DNA of 64,000 bases, from positions 37,209 through 101,208 of the forward strand of contig JAHUUL010000005.1 of the NCBI GenBank assembly GCA_019218415.1, given 5' to 3'. The notes beneath the pieces are model-generated. The model was not told the DNA's origin. It saw only the letters and a list, made by a program, of their open reading frames with translations, and did not search any database. The position numbers were made by a program, and so were the translations under genes. The first letter of the stretch is position 1. Each line of letters begins with the position of its first letter. Positions 35,669 through 45,061 of this stretch are shown here, in pieces. Origin of the DNA: Dermabacteraceae bacterium TAE3-ERU27 (GTDB taxonomy: Bacteria; Actinomycetota; Actinomycetes; Actinomycetales; Dermabacteraceae).

Positions 35669-36159
35669 AGCGCCGCCATCACCGAGCGGGAGCGCTGCAG
35701 GATGTCGGAGCGCAGGCGGCGCGCTTCCTCTACCGGCAGCCCGGAGATGTTCAGGTTGGAGGATGCCGTGGCGATGTCCAGGCTGGCCAGCCCGTAGCGC
35801 CTCTCGATCGGCCCCTCGGTGAAGTTGACGGTCTGGATGCGGCCGAGCGGCACGATCTCCACTTCGCGGAACAGGCGGCCGCTGACGTGCACCACGTCGT
35901 CCTCACGCACCGCGTAGCCGCACACCCGCGACTGGCGCGGGATCAGGACCAGGTTCAAGACCATCAGCGCCAGCAGGGCGACGGCGACCGGGTACATCCA
36001 CCACCAGCCCCAGAAGGCGCCCGCCAGGACGCAGAGCACCACGACCACCAGACCGGGAACGCTCCATATCGCGGCGGCCAGGTAGCGCGCCTTGATGATC
36101 CGCTGGTCTATCTGCGTAACCTCGATACCGCTCAGGGAGTCGTTGAATACCATGCCCAA
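35665..36159 (-). CDS. Bacterial PH-domain membrane protein (YdbS-like)
   Basis: 164 residues: two adjacent hydrophobic helices (about 30-70), then one bPH2 domain with the signature FREVEIVPLGRIQTVNFTEG near 110. It is the short partner of the multi-PH protein encoded next, with overlapping stop and start codons (35665-35668). First gene of the PH-DUF2520-panC-lysS run. The ATG at 36159 is preferred; a second Met follows two codons later. Function unknown beyond the family link to envelope stress resistance. Confidence 0.85.
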   Translation of the reverse strand: MGMVFNDSLSGIEVTQIDQRIIKARYLAAAIWSVPGLVVVVLCVLAGAFWGWWWMYPVAVALLALMVLNLVLIPRQSRVCGYAVREDDVVHVSGRLFREVEIVPLGRIQTVNFTEGPIERRYGLASLDIATASSNLNISGLPVEEARRLRSDILQRSRSVMAAL

Positions 36160-36247
36160 AGTATTTCAATTAGGGGTCGCTAACTCCCACATACTTTCGT
36201 CTAGCCGTGGGGTTATTTAGTACCGCCGTAGGGGTAAAAATTACGCG

Positions 36248-36739
36248 TTAGGCGCGGGCATTGCCGCCCGGTTCGGGAGGCACCTCGCCCCACCCCTCGA
36301 CCAGATAACCGATGCCGCTAAGCACGATTCCAGAGATCGCCGCCAGGAGGGTCGGTAAAAGCGCCCCCGTGAAGCTAACCTCCGCAGACACCAACAGGAA
36401 TAGCACTTCCCCGGAAAATACTCCCCCGGCCATGGCTCCGGCCAGCGCACAGGCGGTAGCGAAAGCAACCGTTTTTGCGGCGGTGGTCATGTCTATTTCG
36501 TGTTTCCGCGGCGCGCTGGTCGGCTTTTCCCGGCGTTCCTCGCATTCCTGCATGTACCACTTCAGTTTCAGGCCCAAATAGAGCAGAACTCCCGCTACCG
36601 CGAAAAGCACCACGCTGGATAGGTAACCGGGAAAAGGCAGGGCTACACCGAAAGAGGTGAGCAGCGCGCTCACCCCGTTGCTGAAACAAACCGCGCAGAG
36701 AAACAGGGCCAACAGCAGCACCCAGGGGGTACGTTTCAT
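36248..36739 (-). CDS. DUF3180 membrane protein
   Basis: 163 residues from the ATG at 36739, which overlaps the folBK stop by 4 bases. Four hydrophobic segments are visible (around 5-25, 35-55, 85-105 and 120-145). DUF3180 is found in actinobacteria almost always behind folK, as here. Function unknown. The upstream-extended reading frame lies inside folBK and is rejected. The tail (EGWGEVPPEPGGNARA) is polar. Confidence 0.8.
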   Translation of the reverse strand: MKRTPWVLLLALFLCAVCFSNGVSALLTSFGVALPFPGYLSSVVLFAVAGVLLYLGLKLKWYMQECEERREKPTSAPRKHEIDMTTAAKTVAFATACALAGAMAGGVFSGEVLFLLVSAEVSFTGALLPTLLAAISGIVLSGIGYLVEGWGEVPPEPGGNARA

Positions 36740-37629
36740 TTTTCCTCTCCCTCCGCTGCCGTATCCGCAGCCGTAATCAGCTTTTCCCGCAATTCTGCCA
36801 CCGGGCCGCGGCCAGGCAGTTGCGCGGCGGCGTCCAGGGAAAGCCACGGGGCAAGCACGAAATCGCGTTCGTGTGCACGCGGATGCGGCAGCGTCAGCAC
36901 CGGATCGCTCAGTTCCAGCCCGCCGTAAGAAATGATGTCTAAATCCAGTGTACGCGGCCCCCAGCGCACCTCCCGGGTGCGCCCGGCGGCGTTTTCGATC
37001 TCCGCCGTCTTTGCCAATAGTTCGTAGGGGTCGAGGCAGGTATCCAGCAGCGCCACCCCGTTGAGGTAGTCCGGCTGCGCGATCCCTCCCACGGGGGCGC
37101 TGCGCAGCCAGTCTGATACCGCGACCAGCCTGCTTCCGGGGAGCTTACGCAGGGCCGACACCGCATTATCTAGCAGGGCGCGCGAATCCCCCAGGTTGCT
37201 ACCGAGCGCGATCACCGCACGTTCCGGCTTAGCGCGGCGGAAGATACGCACCGCAACGTCGGAAAAAGCCACCGGGATGGGGGCCGACGGTTTGTGTACG
37301 CTCACCTCTACCGCGCGCAGCAGGGGCGAAAAAGCCAAGGTTTCCTGCGCGATACGCTCCGCGAGCGTTTCGATCAGATCGAAGCTGCCGGTGCCGATGA
37401 CTGCGTGTACGCACTGCGCGATCTCCGCGTAGTTAAGCGTCAGGTTCAGATCATCGCGCCGTGCTGCCGGGGCCAGGGAAAGGTACAGCGTCAGATCGCA
37501 AACGAAATCCTGCCCCTCGCGTTTCTCCTCCGCCAGCACACCGTGCCTACCGAAGGCACGCAGCCCGGTTAGCTGAATCGTGTCCGTGGGCAGCGGCGCG
37601 TCCTGCGCAAACTCGCCTGCGCGGCTCAT
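36736..37629 (-). CDS. folBK: Bifunctional dihydroneopterin aldolase / HPPK (FolB-FolK fusion)
   Basis: Two consecutive folate steps in one 297-residue protein. FolB (about 15-132) forms 6-hydroxymethyl-dihydropterin and has the segment VHKPSAPIP with K113. FolK (about 138-297) pyrophosphorylates it; it begins IALGSNLGDS and has the metal-binding motif RTLDLDIISY. The start overlaps the folP stop by one base (TAATG). Sequential chemistry on one chain may channel the pterin. In many actinobacteria folB and folK are separate, but fusions are known. Confidence 0.93.
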   Translation of the reverse strand: MSRAGEFAQDAPLPTDTIQLTGLRAFGRHGVLAEEKREGQDFVCDLTLYLSLAPAARRDDLNLTLNYAEIAQCVHAVIGTGSFDLIETLAERIAQETLAFSPLLRAVEVSVHKPSAPIPVAFSDVAVRIFRRAKPERAVIALGSNLGDSRALLDNAVSALRKLPGSRLVAVSDWLRSAPVGGIAQPDYLNGVALLDTCLDPYELLAKTAEIENAAGRTREVRWGPRTLDLDIISYGGLELSDPVLTLPHPRAHERDFVLAPWLSLDAAAQLPGRGPVAELREKLITAADTAAEGEEK

Positions 37630-38480
37630 TAGCGCTGCGCCTGCCGCATCGCGGCCGCCACCCGCACCGCCGCATAACTTGCCGCCGCCTCGTGCACGCG
37701 CACGGCCCACACGCCTCGCGCGGCAACCAGCGCAGTCAGCGCCGCCGTTGCATCGTCTCTATCTACCTCTAGTGCGGCGAGGAAACGCTTACGGCTCGCG
37801 CCGATCAGTAGCGGGTAGCCGAGGGCCGCGATCTCGTGCAGATCGGCCAGCAGCTCCCAGTTGTGCCGCACCTCTTTGGCGAAACCAAAACCGGGATCGA
37901 GCACCAGGCGCGCCGGGTCTATCCCCGCAGCGAGCGCCGCACCGATACGCTGGGCGAGTTCCTCGCGCACGCTCAGCACGGTGCTTTGGCCGTAATCGAC
38001 CAGGGAATCCATGATGTCGCTGTGGCCACGCCAGTGCATCGCCACATAAACCGGCGGCTCCCCCAGCCGGGTGCGCAGCCCGGCAACGGTTTTGAGCATT
38101 TCCCTGTCGGCCAGGCCCGCGGAAACGTCGTTGACGATGAGCGCGCCCGCCTCCACGCAGGCCGCCGCTACCTCGGCGCGCATGGTATCCACGCTCACCA
38201 CGTAGTTATCGGCCGCCAGCTGACGCACCACCGGCAGCACCCGGTCAAGTTCTTGCGTCACGCTGACCCGCTGCGCTCCCGGACGGGTGGATTCCCCGCC
38301 CACGTCCAAAATACTGGCGCCCTTGGCCGCCAGCTTCTTAGCGTGCGCGAGCGCCGCCTCTGCGCTGTTGTAACGCCCGCCGTCAGAGAACGAATCCGGC
38401 GTGACATTAACGATGCCCATCACCAGAGTTTCGTCGGGCATGCTGAGCTGCTGCGGCAGACCGGCGGGGCCTTTAAGCAT
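37629..38480 (-). CDS. folP: Dihydropteroate synthase
   Basis: Condenses the pterin diphosphate with para-aminobenzoate; target of sulfonamides. 283 residues. The pterin/PABA-site signatures [15 protein letters not shown] (near 21-35) and [12 protein letters not shown] (near 57-68) are intact, as is the C-terminal GASRKRFLA. The start overlaps the folE stop by 8 bases. folP is the second gene of the compact folate run folE-folP-folBK-DUF3180. Confidence 0.95.
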   Translation of the reverse strand: MLKGPAGLPQQLSMPDETLVMGIVNVTPDSFSDGGRYNSAEAALAHAKKLAAKGASILDVGGESTRPGAQRVSVTQELDRVLPVVRQLAADNYVVSVDTMRAEVAAACVEAGALIVNDVSAGLADREMLKTVAGLRTRLGEPPVYVAMHWRGHSDIMDSLVDYGQSTVLSVREELAQRIGAALAAGIDPARLVLDPGFGFAKEVRHNWELLADLHEIAALGYPLLIGASRKRFLAALEVDRDDATAALTALVAARGVWAVRVHEAAASYAAVRVAAAMRQAQR

Positions 38481-39063
38481 TTCTTCTTCCCCCCATGATG
38501 AGGCTCATCGCTTCGGCGCGGGTGGCGGCGTCGCGCAGGTTGCCGCGCACCGCCGAGGTGATCGTGGAGGCTCCCGGGGTGGCCACGCCGCGCATCGACA
38601 TGCACATGTGTTCGCATTCCAGCACCACTATGGCACCGGAAGCGCCCAGGGTTTCCATCAGGGCGTCGGCCACCTGAGAGGTCAGTCGTTCCTGCACCTG
38701 CGGCCTGCGCGCGAAACCGTGCACCGTGCGCGCCAGCTTGGAAAGCCCCGCCACCTTGCCACCCTGGCCGGGAATGTAGCCGACGTGGGCGCTGCCGTAA
38801 AACGGCAGCAGGTGGTGTTCGCACATCGAATAGACGCGGATATCGCGCACCAAAACCAGCTCGCGGTGTTCGATATCGAAAGTCTTTGCCAGGTGCTCGG
38901 TCGGGTCTTCCCCGATACCGGAAAAGACCTCACCGTACATCTTCGCTACCCGCTGCGGGGTTTCCCGCAGACCATCGCGGTCCGGGTCCTCCCCGACCGC
39001 GAGCAGGATTTCGCGCACCGCCGCCGAGATGCGCGGCAGGTCGATGGCTGCGGAATCAGTCAA
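38473..39063 (-). CDS. folE: GTP cyclohydrolase I
   Basis: First step of folate synthesis: GTP to 7,8-dihydroneopterin triphosphate. About 196 residues. The zinc ligands are seen in MCEHHLLPF (Cys, His) and [12 protein letters not shown] (Cys). No ATG lies at a suitable place close to the domain start; the TTG at 39063 overlapping the end of ftsH by 8 bases gives [12 protein letters not shown] and the expected length. An ATG 14 codons earlier (within ftsH) is the alternative. Coupling to ftsH is likely either way. Confidence 0.92.
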   Translation of the reverse strand: MTDSAAIDLPRISAAVREILLAVGEDPDRDGLRETPQRVAKMYGEVFSGIGEDPTEHLAKTFDIEHRELVLVRDIRVYSMCEHHLLPFYGSAHVGYIPGQGGKVAGLSKLARTVHGFARRPQVQERLTSQVADALMETLGASGAIVVLECEHMCMSMRGVATPGASTITSAVRGNLRDAATRAEAMSLIMGGRRNA

Positions 39064-41113
39064 GGCCGCCGCCCGGAACGCCGGGAATGTGCGGCCCGGC
39101 ATCCTGGCCGGGCAGACCGGGCTCCCCCGGCGCGCCGGGGATGTGCGGGGAGTCGTTCCCCGGCAGTTCGGGCGCTTCCGCGTGGGGCAGCTCGCCCGCG
39201 TCGCTATTGTTGCCGCCGCCGACCAGCGGGGCACGGAATACGGGCCGCTCGCTAGAGGACTGCCAGACCGCGCGTTCGGGAGCCTTCTTTACGTCCTTGA
39301 AGATCTCCGCAAGCTGGGCTTCGTTCAGGGTTTCCTTGTCGAGCAGTTCCAACACCAGGCGATCCAGCACGTCGCGGTTTTCGTTGATGATCGCCCACGC
39401 TTCATCGAGCGCGTTATCGATCAGTCGGCGCACCTCTTCATCGATCAGGTTCGCCGTTTCATCGGAGTACTGCGGGGCCTGGCCCTGCTGCATACCGACG
39501 AAAACTTCGTCCTGGCCGGAGCCGAGCGACACCTGCCCCACCACGTCGCTCATACCGAGCTGGGTGACCATGGTGCGAGCGATCTTCGTGGCGTTTTGCA
39601 GATCCGAGCTGGGTCCGGTGGTGAGGTCGTGGAAGATGCCCTCCTCGACCGCGTAGCCGCCCATCGCGTAGGCCAGGCGGTCCAGCAGTTCGTTGCGCGA
39701 CTGGTAGTTACGGTCGGCGGTCGGCACAATCATGGTGTACCCGCCCGCACGGCCGCGCGGCAGGATCGTCACCTTGGTGACGGGGGCCGAATGGCGCAGC
39801 GCCGCCGCGACCAGGGCGTGGCCGCCCTCGTGGTAGGCGGTCATCTGCCGCTCACGCTCGCTCATCACCTTGGAGTACTTCTGCGGGCCCATCGAAACGC
39901 GATCGATCGCCTCATCCAACGCCCGGTTATCGATGATCTGGTTGCCGGAGCGGGCCGTCAGCAGCGCGGCCTCGTTCAGCACGTTGGCGAGGTCGGCGCC
40001 GGACATGCCCACGCTGCGGCGGGCGATGTTTTCCAGATCGACGTTATCTGCGAGGGGCTTGCCCTGGGCGTGCACCTTCAGAATCTGCAGGCGGCCCTGC
40101 AGATCGGGCGCCTCCACCGCGATCTGGCGATCGAAGCGGCCCGGACGCAGCAGCGCCGGATCGAGGATGTCGGGCCGGTTGGTGGCCGCGATCATGATGA
40201 CGTTCTGGTTGGCCTCGAAGCCGTCCATCTCCACCAGCATCTGGTTCAGGGTCTGCTCGCGTTCGTCGTGACCGCCGCCCATGCCCGCGCCGCGATGGCG
40301 TCCCACCGCATCGATCTCATCGATGAAGATGATCGCCGGGGCGTTCTCTTTCGCCGTGTTGAAGAGGTCGCGCACGCGGGAAGCGCCGACGCCGACGAAC
40401 ATTTCCACGAAGTCGGAACCGGAGATCGAGTAGAACGGCACGTCGGCCTCCCCCGCTACGGCGCGCGCCAGCAGGGTCTTACCGGTGCCGGGAGGGCCGT
40501 ACAGCAGCACGCCCTTGGGAATCTTCGCGCCGACCGCCTGGAAACGCGCCGGATCAACAAGGAACTCCTTGATTTCGCCGAGCTCCTCCACGGCTTCCTG
40601 CGCGCCCGCCACGTCCGCGAAAGTCACCTTCGGCGATTCCTTGTTGAACAGCTTCGCCTTCGACTTGCCAAACTGCATGGCCTTGCCGCCGGCCTGCGCG
40701 CTCATCATGACGTACCAGAACAGGCCGATGATGATCAGCAGGGGCAGGAAGCTCACCAGCAGGCTGCTCCACCAGGAGCTAACGGCGTGCTCGTCCGTGA
40801 AGCCCTTGCTCGGCTTCGCCTGCGTCACCGCCGCCACGACCTGCTCACCGCGGGGCTTAACGTAGGTGAACTGGACTTTCTTTCCCTTGTCCCCGTAGTC
40901 CTTAGCCAGCACCAGGTCCACCCGCTGCTGGTTGCCGTCAATGATCTTGGCCTGCTCCACCTTGTTCTCGGCGAGCAGCTTCAGACCTTCCTCGGTATCG
41001 ATCTGTCGGTAACCGCCGCCTGAGAAAATACCCCCGAAAAGGGTCGCCAGCGCGATCAGCACCACCAGGAAGGTGAGCGGCCCGACGATAAAGGACTTCT
41101 TCTTTTTGGTCAT
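39056..41113 (-). CDS. ftsH: ATP-dependent zinc metalloprotease FtsH
   Basis: Membrane-bound AAA+ protease that degrades damaged membrane and regulatory proteins. 685 residues. TM1 about 9-31 and TM2 about 112-136 flank an outside domain. The AAA module has Walker A GPPGTGKT at 206-213, Walker B IIFIDEID at 261-268 and the second region of homology [19 protein letters not shown] near 311-329. The protease site is HEGGH at 428-432. The C-terminal 45 residues are Pro/Gly-rich ([12 protein letters not shown]), as in other actinobacteria. ATG at 41113; hpt lies upstream with a gap of about 100 bases. Confidence 0.96.
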   Translation of the reverse strand: MTKKKKSFIVGPLTFLVVLIALATLFGGIFSGGGYRQIDTEEGLKLLAENKVEQAKIIDGNQQRVDLVLAKDYGDKGKKVQFTYVKPRGEQVVAAVTQAKPSKGFTDEHAVSSWWSSLLVSFLPLLIIIGLFWYVMMSAQAGGKAMQFGKSKAKLFNKESPKVTFADVAGAQEAVEELGEIKEFLVDPARFQAVGAKIPKGVLLYGPPGTGKTLLARAVAGEADVPFYSISGSDFVEMFVGVGASRVRDLFNTAKENAPAIIFIDEIDAVGRHRGAGMGGGHDEREQTLNQMLVEMDGFEANQNVIMIAATNRPDILDPALLRPGRFDRQIAVEAPDLQGRLQILKVHAQGKPLADNVDLENIARRSVGMSGADLANVLNEAALLTARSGNQIIDNRALDEAIDRVSMGPQKYSKVMSERERQMTAYHEGGHALVAAALRHSAPVTKVTILPRGRAGGYTMIVPTADRNYQSRNELLDRLAYAMGGYAVEEGIFHDLTTGPSSDLQNATKIARTMVTQLGMSDVVGQVSLGSGQDEVFVGMQQGQAPQYSDETANLIDEEVRRLIDNALDEAWAIINENRDVLDRLVLELLDKETLNEAQLAEIFKDVKKAPERAVWQSSSERPVFRAPLVGGGNNSDAGELPHAEAPELPGNDSPHIPGAPGEPGLPGQDAGPHIPGVPGGGLD

Positions 41114-41211
41114 TGACGAGCAAAACTTCCGTGAGAAGGAAAAGTGTGTTGGGACGAGGCTAGCGGCAGGCTGACGGCCCGCGCCCGCTTCCTCGCTCTC
41201 GGCGTAACGCC

Positions 41212-41757
41212 TTAGGAGTAGACGGACTCTTTCAGAACGCCGATGTAGGGCAGGTTGCGATAGCGCTCTGCGTAGTCCAGCCCGTAGCCGATCACGAACT
41301 CGGGATCGATATCGAAACCGACGTAACGCACGTCGATTTCCACCTTGGCCGCGTCGGGCTTGCGCAGCAGGGTGCAAATTTCCACGCTCTTCGCGCCGCG
41401 GGTCAGCAGGTTTTCACGCAGCCAAGAAAGGGTGAGGCCCGAGTCGATGACGTCCTCCACGATCAGCACGTGCCGATCCGTGATGTCCTCGCCCAGGTCC
41501 TTGAGGATGCGCACCACACCGGATGACTTCGTGCCGGAGCCGTAGGAAGAGACCGCCATCCAGTCCATCTCCACCGGCAGGATGATTTCACGCGCCAGGT
41601 CGGCCATCACCATGATGGCCCCCTTCAGCACCCCCACCAGTAGCGGCGGCTCCTCGGCGTAGTCGCTGGAGATCTGCGCCCCCAGCTCCGCCATGCGGGC
41701 GGCAATCGCTTCCTTATCGAAGAGGATATGGGAGACATCACTGTGCATGTCGTTCAC
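41212..41757 (-). CDS. hpt: Hypoxanthine phosphoribosyltransferase
   Basis: Purine salvage: converts hypoxanthine or guanine with PRPP to IMP or GMP. 181 residues. The PRPP-binding loop [14 protein letters not shown] and the purine-side [10 protein letters not shown] plus [10 protein letters not shown] are intact. The start may be the first ATG (41757) or the Met three codons later. The gene sits between tilS and ftsH, the usual tilS-hpt-ftsH order conserved in Gram-positive bacteria. Confidence 0.95.
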   Translation of the reverse strand: MNDMHSDVSHILFDKEAIAARMAELGAQISSDYAEEPPLLVGVLKGAIMVMADLAREIILPVEMDWMAVSSYGSGTKSSGVVRILKDLGEDITDRHVLIVEDVIDSGLTLSWLRENLLTRGAKSVEICTLLRKPDAAKVEIDVRYVGFDIDPEFVIGYGLDYAERYRNLPYIGVLKESVYS

Positions 41758-41766
41758 GCTTTTTCC

Positions 41767-42822
41767 TTAACTGGGTGGCTGAACAAAGCGAATTCGGCCG
41801 TTGCTACGGCACGCCTCGATCCTACCCGGTAGCGGCACCGGGCCCTGCCCACGCCACTCGTGTACCAGCGCGTCCATCATCAAAACATGGCTACGGCCCA
41901 GGGTTTTCCCCGAAGGAGACTCTCCCAGTTGCGCGGCCCGCCGGGCCGCATCGCGCAGCACGCGCCGGGTCAGGGGCCTGGGGGCCGCCGTCAGGCGCGG
42001 CAGGGAGAACGCCAACAGTTCCCCGTCCTCCGGCGTCAGTGCCGCCTCCTCCGCGAGCGTCAGCGCCAAGCTCTCCAGCAAATCGCTGTCATCACGCAGC
42101 AGATCGGCGCTGCGGCGCAGGTTTACCGGCACCTGTTCCCCTAGCTTTTCGCGCAGCAGAGGCATCACCTCATGCCTCACCCGGCTACGCAGGTAGCGCG
42201 TGTCCCGGTTCATCGGGTCCCGCCAAAAGGCGATCCCCCGCAGGCGGCAGATCTCTTCCGTTTCCTTCCTGCCGATCGCGGTGACCTCGTCCCTGCCGGT
42301 GCCGAGGAAGGGCCGCAGCAGATGCTCGCGGCGGCGCGGTACCCCCGCGAGCGCGGCGGCCCCGGAGCCGCGCGCCAGGGAAAGCAGTACCTGTTCCGCC
42401 TGATCGTCGGCCGTGTGCGCCAGCAGCACCGCCAGCGCCGCGCGTTCCCGGCACAGCTTTGCCAGTTCCGCGTGGCGGGACTGCCGGGCCGCGTCCTCGC
42501 TAGCACCCGACACCAGGACGCGACGGACGTGGACCGCGGTCATACCTATCTCGTGGCAGGCTGCGGCGGCTCGCTCCGCAACTTCGGCGGAATCCGCCTG
42601 CATGGCGTGGTCGATAATGGCGGCCTCGCAGGCTATGCCGAGGGCCGGGCAGACGTCGGCGCAGACGGCCGCGAGGGCCAGGGAATCGGCCCCGCCGCTG
42701 ACTCCCACCAGGACGCGGGGTTGAGCGGCTGGGTCGCTCGCGTCGGCACCTTCGGCGATGAGGCCGACGAGGGCGGCCCGCACGGCTAGCTGCGCCCTGC
42801 GCAGGCTGGCTTCAGGCGCCAC
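41767..42822 (-). CDS. tilS: tRNA(Ile)-lysidine synthetase
   Basis: Forms lysidine at C34 of the tRNA-Ile that reads AUA, changing its codon and amino-acid identity; essential in most bacteria. 351 residues. The PP-loop SGGADS lies at 43-48. Start GTG at 42822 overlaps the dacB stop; the open frame reaches further into dacB but has no TilS features there. The C-terminal domain is short compared with E. coli, as usual for actinobacteria. Conserved order dacB-tilS-hpt-ftsH. Confidence 0.93.
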   Translation of the reverse strand: MAPEASLRRAQLAVRAALVGLIAEGADASDPAAQPRVLVGVSGGADSLALAAVCADVCPALGIACEAAIIDHAMQADSAEVAERAAAACHEIGMTAVHVRRVLVSGASEDAARQSRHAELAKLCRERAALAVLLAHTADDQAEQVLLSLARGSGAAALAGVPRRREHLLRPFLGTGRDEVTAIGRKETEEICRLRGIAFWRDPMNRDTRYLRSRVRHEVMPLLREKLGEQVPVNLRRSADLLRDDSDLLESLALTLAEEAALTPEDGELLAFSLPRLTAAPRPLTRRVLRDAARRAAQLGESPSGKTLGRSHVLMMDALVHEWRGQGPVPLPGRIEACRSNGRIRFVQPPS

Positions 42823-44326
42823 GACGGGCCGGTTCTTTGCGCCCGGGAGGCGCCGTTTGAGGGACGGGAGTGGAGGGGCTTTCCGGTTTAGAAACCGGCA
42901 GGCCACCCACGCCCAGGACCGCGCTGGCAAGCCGATCCACCTTGGCCCGCGCCTCCAGCCCCAGCTTGGGGTCGAAGCCGTAGACGACCACCGAGTAGGC
43001 CACCAGCCTGCCGCCGGGCCCGATGCCAATACCGGCGAGGGTGGTGTTACCCCCCAGATAACCGGTCTTGCCGCGCACCAGGCCCGCCCCTGGGGAGGTC
43101 TCTGGCAGATCAAAGCGCTTCGCCAGGGTTCCCGTGAGTTTTGCGATCGGTAGATCGCGGCTAATGGGGGTAAGGCGCGGGTCTTTGCCCGATGCCACCA
43201 GGGCGAGCAGCCTGGCCAGGGTGCGCGGAGAGATGCGGGAATCAACGCTCAGCCCGGAGGTGTCGTACAGGGTGATCGGATCCAGCTGCAGGTTGTATTT
43301 TTTCGCGAGGCCAGCGATGCGTTTCTCTACCGCCTCTACGGCCCCCTGCGGGGTCGGCGAAATACCGTCGTGTAGCGCGACCAATCTGCCCAGGACTTCC
43401 GCCACGGTGTTGTCGGAGTGTTGCAGCGTGTGGGATACCAGTTCCCCGACCGAGGCCGAGGCCACGCTCGCATCGGTGCCGTCACGCGGCGCGGGGGCGC
43501 GGGTAGGCTCTCCCGTTATTGCCACTCCGCGCTCACGCAGCAGACGGGCAAACTCCTGCGCTGCATGCAGCGAGGGATCAACCTGCTTCGGCCCGTAGAC
43601 CCCTGCCACGTCTCCCCTGTTTACCGCCAGGGGGGTAATCGGCGCGACCCAGCCTCCTGCCGGCCCGTTCTCCTTCCAGGCGGGATTCAGCGGGGCATTC
43701 GCGAAGAGCGAATCGTCAAAGTGAAGGGTTATCGGCTTGCCGCCCGCCTTCTTTACGTTTTCTGCCGTGGCATCGGCGAGCGCGGCCAGGGAGGCACGCC
43801 CATTAACTCCCGGCGTGGCTGGGCCTACGCCAAGCAGCATGTCTCCTCCGCCAATCAGGGTGAGAGTGTCTCCCTTCAGGCGGGCCGTGGTGGTCAGATG
43901 CGTGTCCGGGTCCAGCGCCTCCAGCGCCGACATCGCGGTAAGCAGCTTCAGCGTCGAGGCGGGCGTGCGCGGGGTTGCGGCGTCGTGTTCCAGGGTGCTT
44001 TGTCCCGTGTCGGCGTCGATCACGGAAACCGCGTAGCTGCCGGGGGCAGGCAACGTTTCTCCCACCTGTTTCACGGCTTGCGCGCTGGCCTTTTCGGCGG
44101 CGACATCTCGTTCAGAGGCGGTTGCCGTGACCAACTTTGGGTCTTTGCGCTGCGGGAAGCGCTCTCCCCTGGCGGGCACCCCCAGGGCACTGCCAGAATC
44201 GCGTTTTACGAAGGTTAGGAAACCGGGAAAAGTGTCCGTGACGTCGCCAACCGCATAAAAGCTAAGGGGTAGGGCCGCGCAGAGAACTACCGCGAGAACC
44301 CGCAAAATCCTGTCGCGCAAACGCAT
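42812..44326 (-). CDS. dacB: D-alanyl-D-alanine carboxypeptidase / endopeptidase (PBP4, DacB family)
   Basis: Exported penicillin-binding protein of the S13 family that trims peptidoglycan peptides. 504 residues. An N-terminal hydrophobic segment (about 8-30) exports and probably anchors it. The three active-site motifs are S124-T-L-K127 (SxxK), HSDNTV (SxN) and RGKTGYLGG (KTG). A Pro/Arg-rich tail ends the chain. It heads the dacB-tilS-hpt-ftsH-fol run, is divergent from ppa, and starts with ATG at 44326. Confidence 0.92.
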   Translation of the reverse strand: MRLRDRILRVLAVVLCAALPLSFYAVGDVTDTFPGFLTFVKRDSGSALGVPARGERFPQRKDPKLVTATASERDVAAEKASAQAVKQVGETLPAPGSYAVSVIDADTGQSTLEHDAATPRTPASTLKLLTAMSALEALDPDTHLTTTARLKGDTLTLIGGGDMLLGVGPATPGVNGRASLAALADATAENVKKAGGKPITLHFDDSLFANAPLNPAWKENGPAGGWVAPITPLAVNRGDVAGVYGPKQVDPSLHAAQEFARLLRERGVAITGEPTRAPAPRDGTDASVASASVGELVSHTLQHSDNTVAEVLGRLVALHDGISPTPQGAVEAVEKRIAGLAKKYNLQLDPITLYDTSGLSVDSRISPRTLARLLALVASGKDPRLTPISRDLPIAKLTGTLAKRFDLPETSPGAGLVRGKTGYLGGNTTLAGIGIGPGGRLVAYSVVVYGFDPKLGLEARAKVDRLASAVLGVGGLPVSKPESPSTPVPQTAPPGRKEPARRGA

Positions 44327-44395
44327 TTATCCTCCCCTCGGTGTGCTAGTCAACACCGCTTCGTTTAACAGCAATGTTGCAGCCTGTGGCATGAT

Positions 44396-44409
44396 AGCTA
44401 ACGTTAGCT
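44396..44409. promoter_or_regulatory. Palindrome in the dacB-ppa divergent region, possible operator
   Basis: AGCTAACGTTAGCT is a perfect 14-bp palindrome 48 bases upstream of the ppa start. TTGCAG at 44377-44382 lies nearby. Only the symmetry is observed. Confidence 0.35.
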
Positions 44410-44457
44410 GCCAGCGCGGATCCGTGCGGCATTTCCCTCACGGCAACGGAGTCTTAC

Positions 44458-44970
44458 GTGGAATTCGACGTCACAATTGAGATCCCGAAGGGCAATCGCA
44501 ACAAGTACGAGGTGGACCACCACAGTGGCCGCATCAGGCTTGATCGTATGCTCTTCACCGCTACCCGCTACCCCGATGACTACGGTTTCATCGAGGGCAC
44601 CCTGGGCGAAGACGGCGACCCGCTGGACTGCCTGGTTCTGCTCGAAGAGCCGACCTTCCCGGGCTGCCTGGTGCGCTGCCGCGCCCTCGGCATGTTCCGC
44701 ATGCGCGACGAGTCCGGCGGCGACGACAAGATCATCGCGGTACCGGTCGGCGATAAGCGCCAGGTACGCCGCCAGGAGCTGACCGACGTGTCCGAGTTCC
44801 ACCGCCTCGAGATTCAGCACTTCTTCGAGGTTTACAAGGACCTCGAGCCGGGCAAGAGCGTTGAGGGCGCCCACTGGGAGGGCCGCGCCGACGCCGAGGC
44901 CGAGATTCGCCGCTCCTACCAGCGCGCTGTCGGCACCGAGCACGAGAACGAATTCACCCAGAAGATCTGA
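44458..44970 (+). CDS. ppa: Inorganic pyrophosphatase
   Basis: Hydrolyses pyrophosphate and so pulls biosynthetic reactions forward. 170 residues, family I. The active-site pieces [11 protein letters not shown] and DYGFIEGT are present, and [10 protein letters not shown] carries the metal aspartates. The GTG start at 44458 has ACGGAG upstream. A terminator follows at 45014. Divergent from dacB, as in many actinobacteria. Confidence 0.96.
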   Translation: MEFDVTIEIPKGNRNKYEVDHHSGRIRLDRMLFTATRYPDDYGFIEGTLGEDGDPLDCLVLLEEPTFPGCLVRCRALGMFRMRDESGGDDKIIAVPVGDKRQVRRQELTDVSEFHRLEIQHFFEVYKDLEPGKSVEGAHWEGRADAEAEIRRSYQRAVGTEHENEFTQKI

Positions 44971-45013
44971 GCCTTAACGCGTCCCGCCGAAAACCCGGCG
45001 GATGCTAAAAGCG

Positions 45014-45039
45014 GGGCCGGTCGCTGCTGCGACCGGCCC
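45014..45039. terminator. Terminator after ppa
   Basis: Perfect 11-bp stem GGGCCGGTCGC (45014-45024) with GCGACCGGCCC (45029-45039), loop of 4, followed by GCTTTA. Lies between convergent ppa and the membrane-protein gene at 45062. Confidence 0.85.
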
Positions 45040-45061
45040 GCTTTAGTATTCCGAGCCGAGG

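Noticed and set aside
39029..41023. 664-codon open frame antisense to ftsH
   Set aside because: FtsH motifs are complete on the minus strand; the antisense product resembles no protein.
42823..43245. Longer N-terminus of TilS
   Set aside because: It would lie inside dacB and lacks family features; the GTG at 42822 gives a normal TilS.
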